Shown: positions 16,625-25,453 of the stretch, piece by piece
How positions within the stretch are numbered: position 1 is the stretch's first letter
Layout: each line of letters begins with the position of its first letter
From: Candidatus Poseidoniaceae archaeon
Lineage (GTDB): Archaea; Thermoplasmatota; Poseidoniia; Poseidoniales; Poseidoniaceae
NCBI GenBank assembly: GCA_030747695.1
Contig: JASLKG010000003.1
Span: 105,757 to 169,756 of the forward strand
DNA: 64,000 bases
Direction: 5' to 3'
Made by a program: the position numbers and the translations under genes
The notes under the pieces: model-generated
What the model was told of the DNA's origin: nothing
Databases searched by the model: none
What the model saw: only the letters and a program-made list of their open reading frames with translations

Positions 16625-18661
16625 ATGGTGAGCGGTTCAAAAGCTAGAATACTTGCTCGCCTCGCACAATTCCCTTCAAGTCTAGAAGAGGCTTGGGACG
16701 TACCTAGACCACTATGCTTGCCAGGGTTGTCAGAATTTCTTGGCGTAGTACGTTCTGCTTTGCATAATCCATTAAATGAATTAATCGCTGATGGTTTGGT
16801 TACTGAACGTAAAGCACATGTGATTGGAGGTGGCTCTCGTAGGAGGAAAGTGTATCACATTACAGATATTGGACGTGAATCATGTAAAGATGTAAAAGTC
16901 GAAAAGAAAACAAAAAAGGGTAAATTGTTAGGAAAACCTCCAACTCTTACAACACTTAGCGGACGTGAAAATTTGTTAGAACAACTTTCTAAAGAAAGGA
17001 AAATCATATTGACAGGACTTCCGGGAATTGGAAAGACCTCATTACTTCGTGCATTAGCAGATAGGTTCGTTGAAGATGGAGAAACAGTTAGATTTTCTAC
17101 TGTAGAATCATTCAAAGACATAGTTTCTATTTTTGAAGATTGGGAGTTGGATTTGGTAAGTGAAAAAGCAGTATTAAACACAACAAAAAATGACATATTG
17201 ATTATCGATGAATTACAAGAAATAAGTTTGCGCCACTTGGGCCGGTTAGAACAATTTTTGGAAAAAGCATCCAATGTTGTGATGGCCAGTAGGGCACCTT
17301 TGCCAATAAGTGAAGGTTTTGCCATAGTCGAAGTACTCCCACTTGATATTGAAGATGCAATATGCTTGTTACCTGAACATTTGGAAAACCGTGAAATGAT
17401 TGCACATAGACTAGGAGGGCACCCTCTTGCGCTCCAGATGCATGATGAAACAGCGCCATTACCGGAAGAAGGATCGGATTTACAGTCATGGATTGAAGAA
17501 GTTGTATTGGATGGAATTAGTGAAGAAATTGAAACACTAGATGAGTTAGCCATGTTACCAGTTCCAGTTCCAGCAGAAGAAATCCTTCATCAAGAACATA
17601 TTCTAGGTCTTGATAATCATGCATTGTTACGTTGGATGGATAATGGTGTGGAGCTACATCATTTGGTTAGAAATGTCCGTTCTACTATGCTTAAAGATTC
17701 AAATTATGAATCTGCAATTGCCCATTGGGCGTCAAAAACAGGCGACCTTGCAAGATTAGTAGAATTACATTTGATTCAAAAATCAGGAGGGGATATCGAA
17801 GGACATTTATTGAAAAATGCAGAATCGTTGATGGTTAGATCACATGCTGGTTTAGCCACGTTAATTAGTGATGCACTTTCAAGTAAACCATCTCCAAAGT
17901 TGCATAGGCTTGCTGCAATGATTGCAATCGAACGTGGAGAATCCGACATTGCTTCCAAACATTTAGAAAATTGCGAAGCACCTGATTTAAGGCATTCACT
18001 CACTCTTTTAGAAGGTAGAGTTGATGAAATAGAATCTGAAGATCCAATATTATTAATTTCTGAAGCAACACGCCTTCTTGATGACAAATTACCCGGGCAA
18101 AATTCTACCGAAGACGCAGTAAAATTACTTGACCAAATCAATATTCCAGATGTTGATGAGGTAATGAGGAAAGTGATGCTAGTGGCAATTGCCCATGTTA
18201 GACATTCTCATTATATCTCAAACAATAGATTTGCCGAAGCAAAGGAGATAAGAGATGATCTAAAAGCAATTTCACATGATGAAGATCCACAAATATTGGC
18301 AATGTGTTTACGAGCTGAAATAGCAGAAACACCGACTACAGAACCTAAATTTGACAAATTAATAAACAAAACATTCGCGATGTCAGGATTGAAAGCAACA
18401 ATGTTGCAATTGAATATTATAGAGAAATTAGAAGGAGAAAAGGCAATTGAGTTGCTAAATAAAGTCACACCTCCTTCTAAGGAAAGTCAATCTAATCTTT
18501 CTTCTGCAAGGCGTATTGCAGCAATGATTTGGTATTGGAAGGCAATATTGAAGACAGAAAATCCGTTTTCATCAATCGCTGAAGCAATTACTCTTTGGAG
18601 GCAAGCACTTTGTCCAAACGCAGCATCAGAAGCATCAGAATTATTGCATAAAATGGTTTAG
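16625..18661 (+). CDS. winged-helix / P-loop ATPase, STAND-like regulator
   Basis: A 678-residue protein. The first 90 residues look like a winged helix-turn-helix (SALHNPLNELIADGLVTERKAH, then a basic wing GGGSRRRKVYHIT). Next comes a P-loop ATPase with Walker A GLPGIGKTSL (about residues 131-140), Walker B DILIIDELQEI and a sensor-like MASRAPLPI. The C-terminal 350 residues are helical and may form degenerate TPR-like repeats. The order (HTH, NTPase, helical repeat) matches STAND-type signalling ATPases or archaeal AAA regulators. It is divergent from uvrC (60 bases between starts). The target genes are unknown and a direct DNA-repair link is only positional. Confidence 0.75.
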   Translation: MVSGSKARILARLAQFPSSLEEAWDVPRPLCLPGLSEFLGVVRSALHNPLNELIADGLVTERKAHVIGGGSRRRKVYHITDIGRESCKDVKVEKKTKKGKLLGKPPTLTTLSGRENLLEQLSKERKIILTGLPGIGKTSLLRALADRFVEDGETVRFSTVESFKDIVSIFEDWELDLVSEKAVLNTTKNDILIIDELQEISLRHLGRLEQFLEKASNVVMASRAPLPISEGFAIVEVLPLDIEDAICLLPEHLENREMIAHRLGGHPLALQMHDETAPLPEEGSDLQSWIEEVVLDGISEEIETLDELAMLPVPVPAEEILHQEHILGLDNHALLRWMDNGVELHHLVRNVRSTMLKDSNYESAIAHWASKTGDLARLVELHLIQKSGGDIEGHLLKNAESLMVRSHAGLATLISDALSSKPSPKLHRLAAMIAIERGESDIASKHLENCEAPDLRHSLTLLEGRVDEIESEDPILLISEATRLLDDKLPGQNSTEDAVKLLDQINIPDVDEVMRKVMLVAIAHVRHSHYISNNRFAEAKEIRDDLKAISHDEDPQILAMCLRAEIAETPTTEPKFDKLINKTFAMSGLKATMLQLNIIEKLEGEKAIELLNKVTPPSKESQSNLSSARRIAAMIWYWKAILKTENPFSSIAEAITLWRQALCPNAASEASELLHKMV

Positions 18662-18722
18662 ATAACACTCATTTGATGCAAACTTGTGAGGGGAACAATC
18701 TAATGCCATTGTATTACGTCTT

Positions 18723-21700
18723 ATGTTCATGGTTCACAGTAGCACGACACGTAGTCTTGCTATTCTGTCAATCTTAGTCTTAGCATCTATTTCTCCATTG
18801 TTGACAGCTGGTGCTGTTTCTGGACGTTCACAAACGACATGGTCCGGAGAAATAACTCTGAATCAGCATTACACTGTTGCTGTAACTGATGAACTGATTA
18901 TTTCTCCATGTACAAATATTACGATGGCATTTGCAAAAAGAATCTATGTTGAAGGTAGATTGACAATTGAAGGAACGTCTAGTTGCCCAGTATATCTTGA
19001 CAATCAGGGTAATGGAGATCATCATGGAATTCAATTCAATTCAAGCTCAAACGGAAGAGGAAGCCAATTGAATAATCTTTCAATTATTCATTCAACATAT
19101 GGTATTACAATTTATGATTCTGATCCGTTATTGGCAAATATTACAATTTACAACCCGGATGATGTAGGCGTTGATTTATTCAATTCTGCAACACCTACAA
19201 TTAGAAATTTGGTTATTGATGAAGCGGGACAAGATTGGGCATTCCCTGCATATTGGCGTTATGGAATTGGCCTTGCAGTAGGGGCAAATTCAGCACCAAA
19301 TGTAGATGGATTGGTAGTCAGTGATGCAGTAACCAGAGGGTTACATCTTTGGGGAAATGCAGGAGGTATCTTTAGAAACTTAACAATTTCAAATGTATCA
19401 GGTGCAACTTTAGCCCAATCTACTGGAATATGGGTCAATGATAGTAGACCGCTTATTGAACATGCTTCAGTATCAAAATCAGATCATGGAAGTATAATTC
19501 GACATATTGAAGATTCACAAATAACTAGGGCAGTAATTCGTAATATGTCAATTTCAGATTCGATGTATAAAGGATTAATTATTGATAAAGAAGATCATAC
19601 AAATTATACTAATTACCAAAGTGCAGTAATCGAGGGACTTACAATTGTTGGAACTGGTGGTAATAATGCAAAAACACCAGGGCTTGGAAGAGCCACGATT
19701 GAAATTAATGCTACAGGGGCTTGGATTGAAGATGCAATTTTAGAAGATAATGATGCTGTTGGGATTCAACTTTATTTTGTAGATTCTTCTACAACCTTTT
19801 TGAATACTACAATTAACAATACTGGAGGAGACGATAGTGGAGCAGATGGTGCAGGGATTTCAATAAAATCATCATATTTTGCTGCGAATTTTGAGAATTT
19901 AGAAATTTCAAATTCATCAACGGTAGGAGTACATTCAAGCAGCGGGGGAGCGATTACTGGTTCTAATTGGAATTTACATGATAATGCTGATAGTGGACTT
20001 TTAATCAATAGCGCAGCAGCAATTATTGATGATTTAACTGTTGCAAATAATGGGGCTGACGGATTGTATATTTACGATTCTAGATATGTATTTTTGAGTA
20101 ATGTTAGTAGTAGTGGCAATACAGGATCAGGATTTAGTTTTGATAGGTCTAATGATATTGAATCAAATTCGGGTGATGTAAGTTGTCAAAATTGCACATC
20201 TGTAGGAGATGGATTAGGACTTCTTGTTGTAGATTCAGTAGACTTGTGGCTCTCAGGTTTAAACATACATGATCCTTTGTCTGGGCCCGCAATTGACATC
20301 GATAATGGAGGTTTGAATTTGGGAGTACAAGGAGGCCTTTTCCATATTAGTGATAGTGAAGTATGGATAAATTCATCCGAACCAGCAGTTCTTATTGACA
20401 AGGCAGAAGGTCAAATAAATGGACTTGTGATGAATGGTAATCACAAAGGAATTGTGTGGGATGCTGACCATAATGTCGAGCGCTCAAGTGTAATGTCAAA
20501 TGTTCAACTATCTGGAAATGGTTGCTTGACATTATCGAATCACGATCAATTATCTGGTATTGGAAATACAATCACAAATGGATGCACAGGGCAACTAAAT
20601 TTCCAAAATGTCCAATTAAATTGGTCGGGATTAAGTGATCAAAGTAATCATGTTCTAAATGTGGACACAAATAGTCATCTTCATCTCCATCAACCAAGTA
20701 ATATTGATTACAATTTGGCAAATATTTCAGGTAATGGTTTGATAGACGAAGCTTGGGATGTAATAGTTTGGGTAGTAAACAATCAATCTAATGGCGTTCC
20801 TTATGCCAATGTGGATTTAACATTCGATCAACTTGAAAGTCCGATTTCTGTTTCGACAGATGAATCAGGCCAATCAGTAATTCTTGACTTGAGGGGTAAG
20901 AGATACGCTAGTAGTGGTCAAAGCCCTTACACAACGATATCTTTTGATTGTACATATGATGGAGTGTCGAATACAACAGCAATCCAATTAGATTCAGATG
21001 AGATTGTATGGTGCCATCTTCCATTAGAAAATCAAGCACCATTTTTGTTTTGGGATACACCCATTGATCAGGAAATTTTCCCGAGCAGTGCCCAAGTAAT
21101 ATTCAATGCAAATCGCAGTTGGGACCTAGATGACGATCCACTTTCCTTTGAATGGAAATCATCTATTGATGGAATCTTTGGTACGTCTGAAGAAGTTGAA
21201 GTTAATGATGGTACAATTACGGAAATACCACTAAGTGATGGAGTACATGACATCACTTTAGAAGTATGTGATGACAAAGGTAATTGTGCACAAGAGGTAC
21301 GAACAATTGAATTGTCGAATCAACCTCCAATAATTGTTGTAACTGTTGTTCCGGCACTTTCACCTTGGAGTGAATTGATAACTCCAATTACAAAACCAGT
21401 ATCTTATTCGTTGAATGGATCATATGATCCAGAGGGGGATTCCCTTACTTGTGGTTGGACTTGGCCAGGCCATTATGTACAAATTGGAGATTGTATTAAC
21501 GGCACAGGAAATCTTTCATTTACAGATATGACTGAAATGACATTCGATTTAACATTGAATATTAGTGATGGAATTAACTCTCCAAGTACTTGGACAGTTC
21601 CAGTTGAATTGTTTAATGAAATGCCTACGGCAGATTTCATAATCGAACGAGAAGCGAATTTGTCAGAGGATTTAGTCACGTTGACATATACAGGTAATGA

Positions 21701-23285
21701 CCCTGAAGGCGATGCAATAGAATTTTTGTGGATGAGCAGTCTGGATGGAATATTATCAAACACTAGCACGTGGGCAGGTTACCTTTCACGCGGGACTCAT
21801 TTACTTACATTATCAGTAAATGATGGCCGTATGGAACACCTTAACACAACAAGCAGCAATAGCTCATTAATTCAAGTAGGTAATAGTCCTCCAAAGTCAA
21901 TGATTAGTGGAAAAGATGAACTTCAAGGACACGACTCAAGCTATTTGTTTGAATTTAATTCATCAGGATCAGGCGATTGGGATTCTGCATGCTCTACATT
22001 CCCTCTTGACATAGAGTGGCATTGTTCTGCTGATGAGCCATATTCGGGTTCTGAATGGCTAGTCTATTCTTGGGAAAGTGATGTTGATGGTCGATTAACT
22101 GAGGAAGGAGCAGATTGGTTAATCTTTGAGACACATTTGTCAAGTGGCACACATAATGTCACTCTCACTATTGATGATGGAATTAACCCACCAGCACACG
22201 ATATTGTAATGATTCAAGTCGCCCCATCAGCTCCAGTACTTGGACGTATACTACCAGATATTGAGTATGGATATCATTCTAGCGATACTATTTTTGTAGA
22301 TGTAAGTGAGAGTATAGATTATGATGGTGATAATTTTACCTTTGATTTGTATAGTGATGTTACAGAACAATTGCTATTAGATGATGCAAATCCAGAGGCA
22401 GTTCATTCAATCAATTTACCAGCAGGTAATCATAATTTGGAATTTAATTTGACAGATTCAACAGGTCTTTATCGTGTTGAAATAATCCAGTTAACTGTTG
22501 TAGAATCTGATCCGCAAGCAGTGATATTGACTCCATCAAACAACCAATTTTATGCCCCAGGTGAATCGATAATATTGGATTCAAATGGAACAATTGATGC
22601 TGATGGAGATATTACCAATAGAGAGTGGCGTTTACATGAAGTAGATACAAACTGGCCAACAATAATTTCAAATTCTGAATATTCGGTAATACATTTGCTA
22701 CCAGGAACACATCATATTTCCTTATACGTAGAAGATCGTAGAGGAGGTACAAATGAGCTACATGTGAATATTACAGTTGGGTCAAGTACTCCTAATTTGT
22801 CAAACCTCAGTGTCAAATCGAAATCATATATTGTAGGAGAATTGAATACGATTGAAGTTTCAGTAGAATTAGATGATCCAGATTTGACAACCAATATTGT
22901 AAAAGCTTCATTGACTAGAGATTTGCAAAATTGGGAATTCAATTTGAGTGATGATAACAACGATGGGATTTGGTCTGGAGAACTTGAATTTAGGCCTGAA
23001 AGAGTGGGTAAAGCTCAGTTAAAGGTAACAGCGATAGATGGTGAGTTTGTAGATAGCCAATCATTGGATGTCGATATTAAAGAACCTGAAGATAACTTTT
23101 CGTCATTGATACTGATTGGAGGAGGTATAGGTGGATTTATACTTCTCTCACTGATTGTTGTAATGGTTCTAGTAAGGCGTAGTAGACGTTTAGCAGATAT
23201 CGAATTAATTGACAACTGGGGTGTATTCGGTAACGAAACAAAGGAAATTGTAGATGAACTACTCGAAGAAACAGAATCAGTTTGA
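18723..23285 (+). CDS. giant surface protein: beta-helix plus Ig/PKD-like repeats
   Basis: A 1520-residue protein with a signal peptide (about 1-35). Residues about 75-660 form right-handed parallel beta-helix repeats: short strands with Asn/Ser/Gly turns (LTIYDSDPLLANITIYN, GADGLYIYDSRYVFLSNVS) as in PbH1 proteins. Residues about 770-1455 hold several Ig/PKD-like domains marked by recurring D-x-D-GD or DPEGD turns and DG-x-H-x-hydrophobic strands. A transmembrane helix (about 1461-1486), a basic stop-transfer and an acidic tail with ADIELID follow. Beta-helix domains often bind or cleave polysaccharide; no catalytic residues were identified, so adhesion is as likely as hydrolysis. It ends one base before the convergent glycosyltransferase gene. 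Confidence 0.8.
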   Translation: MFMVHSSTTRSLAILSILVLASISPLLTAGAVSGRSQTTWSGEITLNQHYTVAVTDELIISPCTNITMAFAKRIYVEGRLTIEGTSSCPVYLDNQGNGDHHGIQFNSSSNGRGSQLNNLSIIHSTYGITIYDSDPLLANITIYNPDDVGVDLFNSATPTIRNLVIDEAGQDWAFPAYWRYGIGLAVGANSAPNVDGLVVSDAVTRGLHLWGNAGGIFRNLTISNVSGATLAQSTGIWVNDSRPLIEHASVSKSDHGSIIRHIEDSQITRAVIRNMSISDSMYKGLIIDKEDHTNYTNYQSAVIEGLTIVGTGGNNAKTPGLGRATIEINATGAWIEDAILEDNDAVGIQLYFVDSSTTFLNTTINNTGGDDSGADGAGISIKSSYFAANFENLEISNSSTVGVHSSSGGAITGSNWNLHDNADSGLLINSAAAIIDDLTVANNGADGLYIYDSRYVFLSNVSSSGNTGSGFSFDRSNDIESNSGDVSCQNCTSVGDGLGLLVVDSVDLWLSGLNIHDPLSGPAIDIDNGGLNLGVQGGLFHISDSEVWINSSEPAVLIDKAEGQINGLVMNGNHKGIVWDADHNVERSSVMSNVQLSGNGCLTLSNHDQLSGIGNTITNGCTGQLNFQNVQLNWSGLSDQSNHVLNVDTNSHLHLHQPSNIDYNLANISGNGLIDEAWDVIVWVVNNQSNGVPYANVDLTFDQLESPISVSTDESGQSVILDLRGKRYASSGQSPYTTISFDCTYDGVSNTTAIQLDSDEIVWCHLPLENQAPFLFWDTPIDQEIFPSSAQVIFNANRSWDLDDDPLSFEWKSSIDGIFGTSEEVEVNDGTITEIPLSDGVHDITLEVCDDKGNCAQEVRTIELSNQPPIIVVTVVPALSPWSELITPITKPVSYSLNGSYDPEGDSLTCGWTWPGHYVQIGDCINGTGNLSFTDMTEMTFDLTLNISDGINSPSTWTVPVELFNEMPTADFIIEREANLSEDLVTLTYTGNDPEGDAIEFLWMSSLDGILSNTSTWAGYLSRGTHLLTLSVNDGRMEHLNTTSSNSSLIQVGNSPPKSMISGKDELQGHDSSYLFEFNSSGSGDWDSACSTFPLDIEWHCSADEPYSGSEWLVYSWESDVDGRLTEEGADWLIFETHLSSGTHNVTLTIDDGINPPAHDIVMIQVAPSAPVLGRILPDIEYGYHSSDTIFVDVSESIDYDGDNFTFDLYSDVTEQLLLDDANPEAVHSINLPAGNHNLEFNLTDSTGLYRVEIIQLTVVESDPQAVILTPSNNQFYAPGESIILDSNGTIDADGDITNREWRLHEVDTNWPTIISNSEYSVIHLLPGTHHISLYVEDRRGGTNELHVNITVGSSTPNLSNLSVKSKSYIVGELNTIEVSVELDDPDLTTNIVKASLTRDLQNWEFNLSDDNNDGIWSGELEFRPERVGKAQLKVTAIDGEFVDSQSLDVDIKEPEDNFSSLILIGGGIGGFILLSLIVVMVLVRRSRRLADIELIDNWGVFGNETKEIVDELLEETESV

Positions 23286-24062
23286 TTACTTCTTTTGTTC
23301 AGGAATATCGTTGTTTAATGAATCAGGGTTATCATCGAGAGGACCCCATTCAGTACGTGTACGATTTAATCCAAATCTCTTGGCCCAAATGAATCTGAGG
23401 TTTTTCCATCCATCTCCCCATGTATGAATCTCAGCTTCACCAACACGTGGCCTGTAGGGAACGGAGATTTCAATTGCCTTCTTTTTTCCAAGAACCCTTC
23501 TTGCAAGAATTTTAATTTCTTCAGATAATGGCATTCCATCATTTGTGGGGCGCATTTTTTCATTTTCAAATATCGATTTACGGAATACCCACATTCCAGA
23601 TTGTGAATCTTTGATTCCATATCCAAATGCAAGTCTTGCATTAAATGAAAGCATCCAATTGCCAAATCCATGTAAGCCTGACATAGAACCATCTTCAGCT
23701 AGGGTTAGCCTGTCACATGTGATAAAATCTAAATCTTCTTCTATCAATTTCTTCACTAAGTCAGGAACAACTTCAGCAGGGTAAGTACAATCAGCATCCA
23801 TGGTTACAATAATATCGCCAGAAGCAACTGCAAATCCTGTGCGATAGGCTCTGCCATATCCCTTTCTAGGTTCAAGGTGTACTCTGATTCCCTTTTCTAA
23901 AGCAATTTCTCTAGTACGATCAGTTGAATTTCCATCGACAATCATAATTTCCAATTTATCACACCAATTTTTGGGTATAGAATCGACAGTCGGACCTAAA
24001 GCCTCCTCCTCATTTCGAGTTGGAAGAATAATGGTTACGGAGACAGGAAGTTTGTCCGCCAT
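23286..24062 (-). CDS. family 2 glycosyltransferase (dolichol-phosphate mannosyltransferase-like)
   Basis: A 258-residue GT-A enzyme. It shows the N-terminal nucleotide-binding strand (VSVTIILPTRNEEEALG), VDGNSTDRT, the basic KGYGRAYRTGFAVASG segment and the metal-binding DADCTYP, a DxD-like motif typical of DPM1/DPG synthase relatives. Such enzymes load mannose or glucose onto polyprenyl phosphate for protein glycosylation or surface polymers. No membrane helix is seen. ATG 24062 (MADKLPVS) is chosen because the frame upstream lacks family similarity and would overlap the divergent gene. It pairs head-to-head with a family 4 glycosyltransferase, suggesting a joint role in glycan assembly. 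Confidence 0.85.
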   Translation of the reverse strand: MADKLPVSVTIILPTRNEEEALGPTVDSIPKNWCDKLEIMIVDGNSTDRTREIALEKGIRVHLEPRKGYGRAYRTGFAVASGDIIVTMDADCTYPAEVVPDLVKKLIEEDLDFITCDRLTLAEDGSMSGLHGFGNWMLSFNARLAFGYGIKDSQSGMWVFRKSIFENEKMRPTNDGMPLSEEIKILARRVLGKKKAIEISVPYRPRVGEAEIHTWGDGWKNLRFIWAKRFGLNRTRTEWGPLDDNPDSLNNDIPEQKK

Positions 24063-24135
24063 GATACTTCGAATATGGGATAAGATATGAAGCCACGCGT
24101 GCGCAGAGTATTTGGTTAAACGCCTGTTCGAGGGC

Positions 24136-25428
24136 ATGATAGTCGTGCACGTGGCCATAGTATCTGGCGAATATCCTCCTCGGTGGGGGGGTATTGGCTC
24201 AGTGGTTTTCCACCTCGCAGGCCATCTTGTAAAACTGGGCCACGAAGTGACAATTATCACTAGAAATCACAAAATTAATCCTCCCTCACAAGAAGGCGTA
24301 GAGGTCCTTAGTGTGAAATGGGCTCCCTTGCCGATGGCATTTACTAGATCTTATGGCAAGAAATCAATCAAAGCTTTGAAGAAATTACATTCTCGTAAAC
24401 CAATTGATGTAATTCATGCTCATTTACCATTAGTCTCTTGGAAACGCAGTGAATATCAAAGATTGCAAAAAGATATTGCACCAATCGTATCCTGTTTACA
24501 TGGATCGTGGATTGGAGAAAAAGAAGGTGTAAAACGCGCTGCAAAGGCAAAAGAATCAGCAACATGGAGAAATCCTAATGATTTAGCAATATTAACAACC
24601 GCAGGGTGGTATTCAAGATACGAGAGGGCAGGAATTCTCGAATCAACAATATGTGTTGCAAATTCTCAATCCACTTTGAAAGAATTCAATAAGTGGTATA
24701 ATCCCGATTCAAATTTCGATTGTGAAGTCGTATTGTGGGGATGTGACCATCGAGTATTCAGGCCTCAAAATATAGATGATGAATCTGAACAATTGGAGCA
24801 TGAAAGGATTAGGACTGAATACGGCTGTGGAGACGAAGAAGCATTGAATTATTCTCCGAACACAAAAACTCCAATGTTACTTGCAGTAGGGCGTTTAGTG
24901 GCACGTAAAGGGTATATGACATTGTTGCGGGCAATGCCGAAAATCCTTGAAGAAAATGCAGGTACTAAACTTGTAATCGTTGGTAGAGGGCACATGCGCA
25001 AAAGTCTTGAATCAAACGCAAAAAAGTTAGGCATTTCGCATGCAATTACAGTAAAAAGTAGTCTTTCATTTGATGAATTAGCTCAATATTTCCGTTCAGC
25101 AGATCTAGTAGTTTACCCTTCATATTATGAAGGACAAGGACTGATTCCTTTGGAATCTTTAGCGAGCGGCACTCCTGTTGTTACTGTGAACCAGGAGCCG
25201 TTGACAGAGATGATTGACAATACTGTTGGTGCATTATTTGAAAGAGGTGACTCTGTCGATCTTGCTGCAAAAGTGAATGATATGTTATCTTCTACAGATA
25301 GATTAGAGAAAGCAAAATTAGGTAGAGAACGTGTTTTATCAAATTACACATACGAACATAATGCTTTATCTTTTGAAAAAATATTCAATCGAGCAATCGA
25401 AAAACATCAAGATTTCAAAAAGGTCTGA
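24136..25428 (+). CDS. family 4 glycosyltransferase (GT-B)
   Basis: A 430-residue GT-B enzyme. It opens with VAIVSGEYPPRWGGIGSVVFHLA, the acceptor-side glycine loop of GT4 enzymes. The C-terminal Rossmann half has LLAVGRLVARKGYMTLLRAMP and the nucleotide-sugar E-x7-E region in YPSYYEGQGLIPLESLASGTPVV. Likely retaining transfer of a hexose in glycan, glycolipid or S-layer sugar synthesis. ATG 24136 is used; TTG 24112 is an alternative. The gene is divergent from the family 2 glycosyltransferase, with about 73 bases between, and 25 bases upstream of the Asp-box surface protein. Confidence 0.88.
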   Translation: MIVVHVAIVSGEYPPRWGGIGSVVFHLAGHLVKLGHEVTIITRNHKINPPSQEGVEVLSVKWAPLPMAFTRSYGKKSIKALKKLHSRKPIDVIHAHLPLVSWKRSEYQRLQKDIAPIVSCLHGSWIGEKEGVKRAAKAKESATWRNPNDLAILTTAGWYSRYERAGILESTICVANSQSTLKEFNKWYNPDSNFDCEVVLWGCDHRVFRPQNIDDESEQLEHERIRTEYGCGDEEALNYSPNTKTPMLLAVGRLVARKGYMTLLRAMPKILEENAGTKLVIVGRGHMRKSLESNAKKLGISHAITVKSSLSFDELAQYFRSADLVVYPSYYEGQGLIPLESLASGTPVVTVNQEPLTEMIDNTVGALFERGDSVDLAAKVNDMLSSTDRLEKAKLGRERVLSNYTYEHNALSFEKIFNRAIEKHQDFKKV

Positions 25429-25453
25429 ATACTCGTGCTTGTAGGCTGTATTC

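Noticed and set aside
16855..17553. Long antisense open frame inside the ATPase gene
   Set aside because: Ser/Ile/Pro-rich product typical of reading the complement of an AT-rich gene; no motif or start signal.
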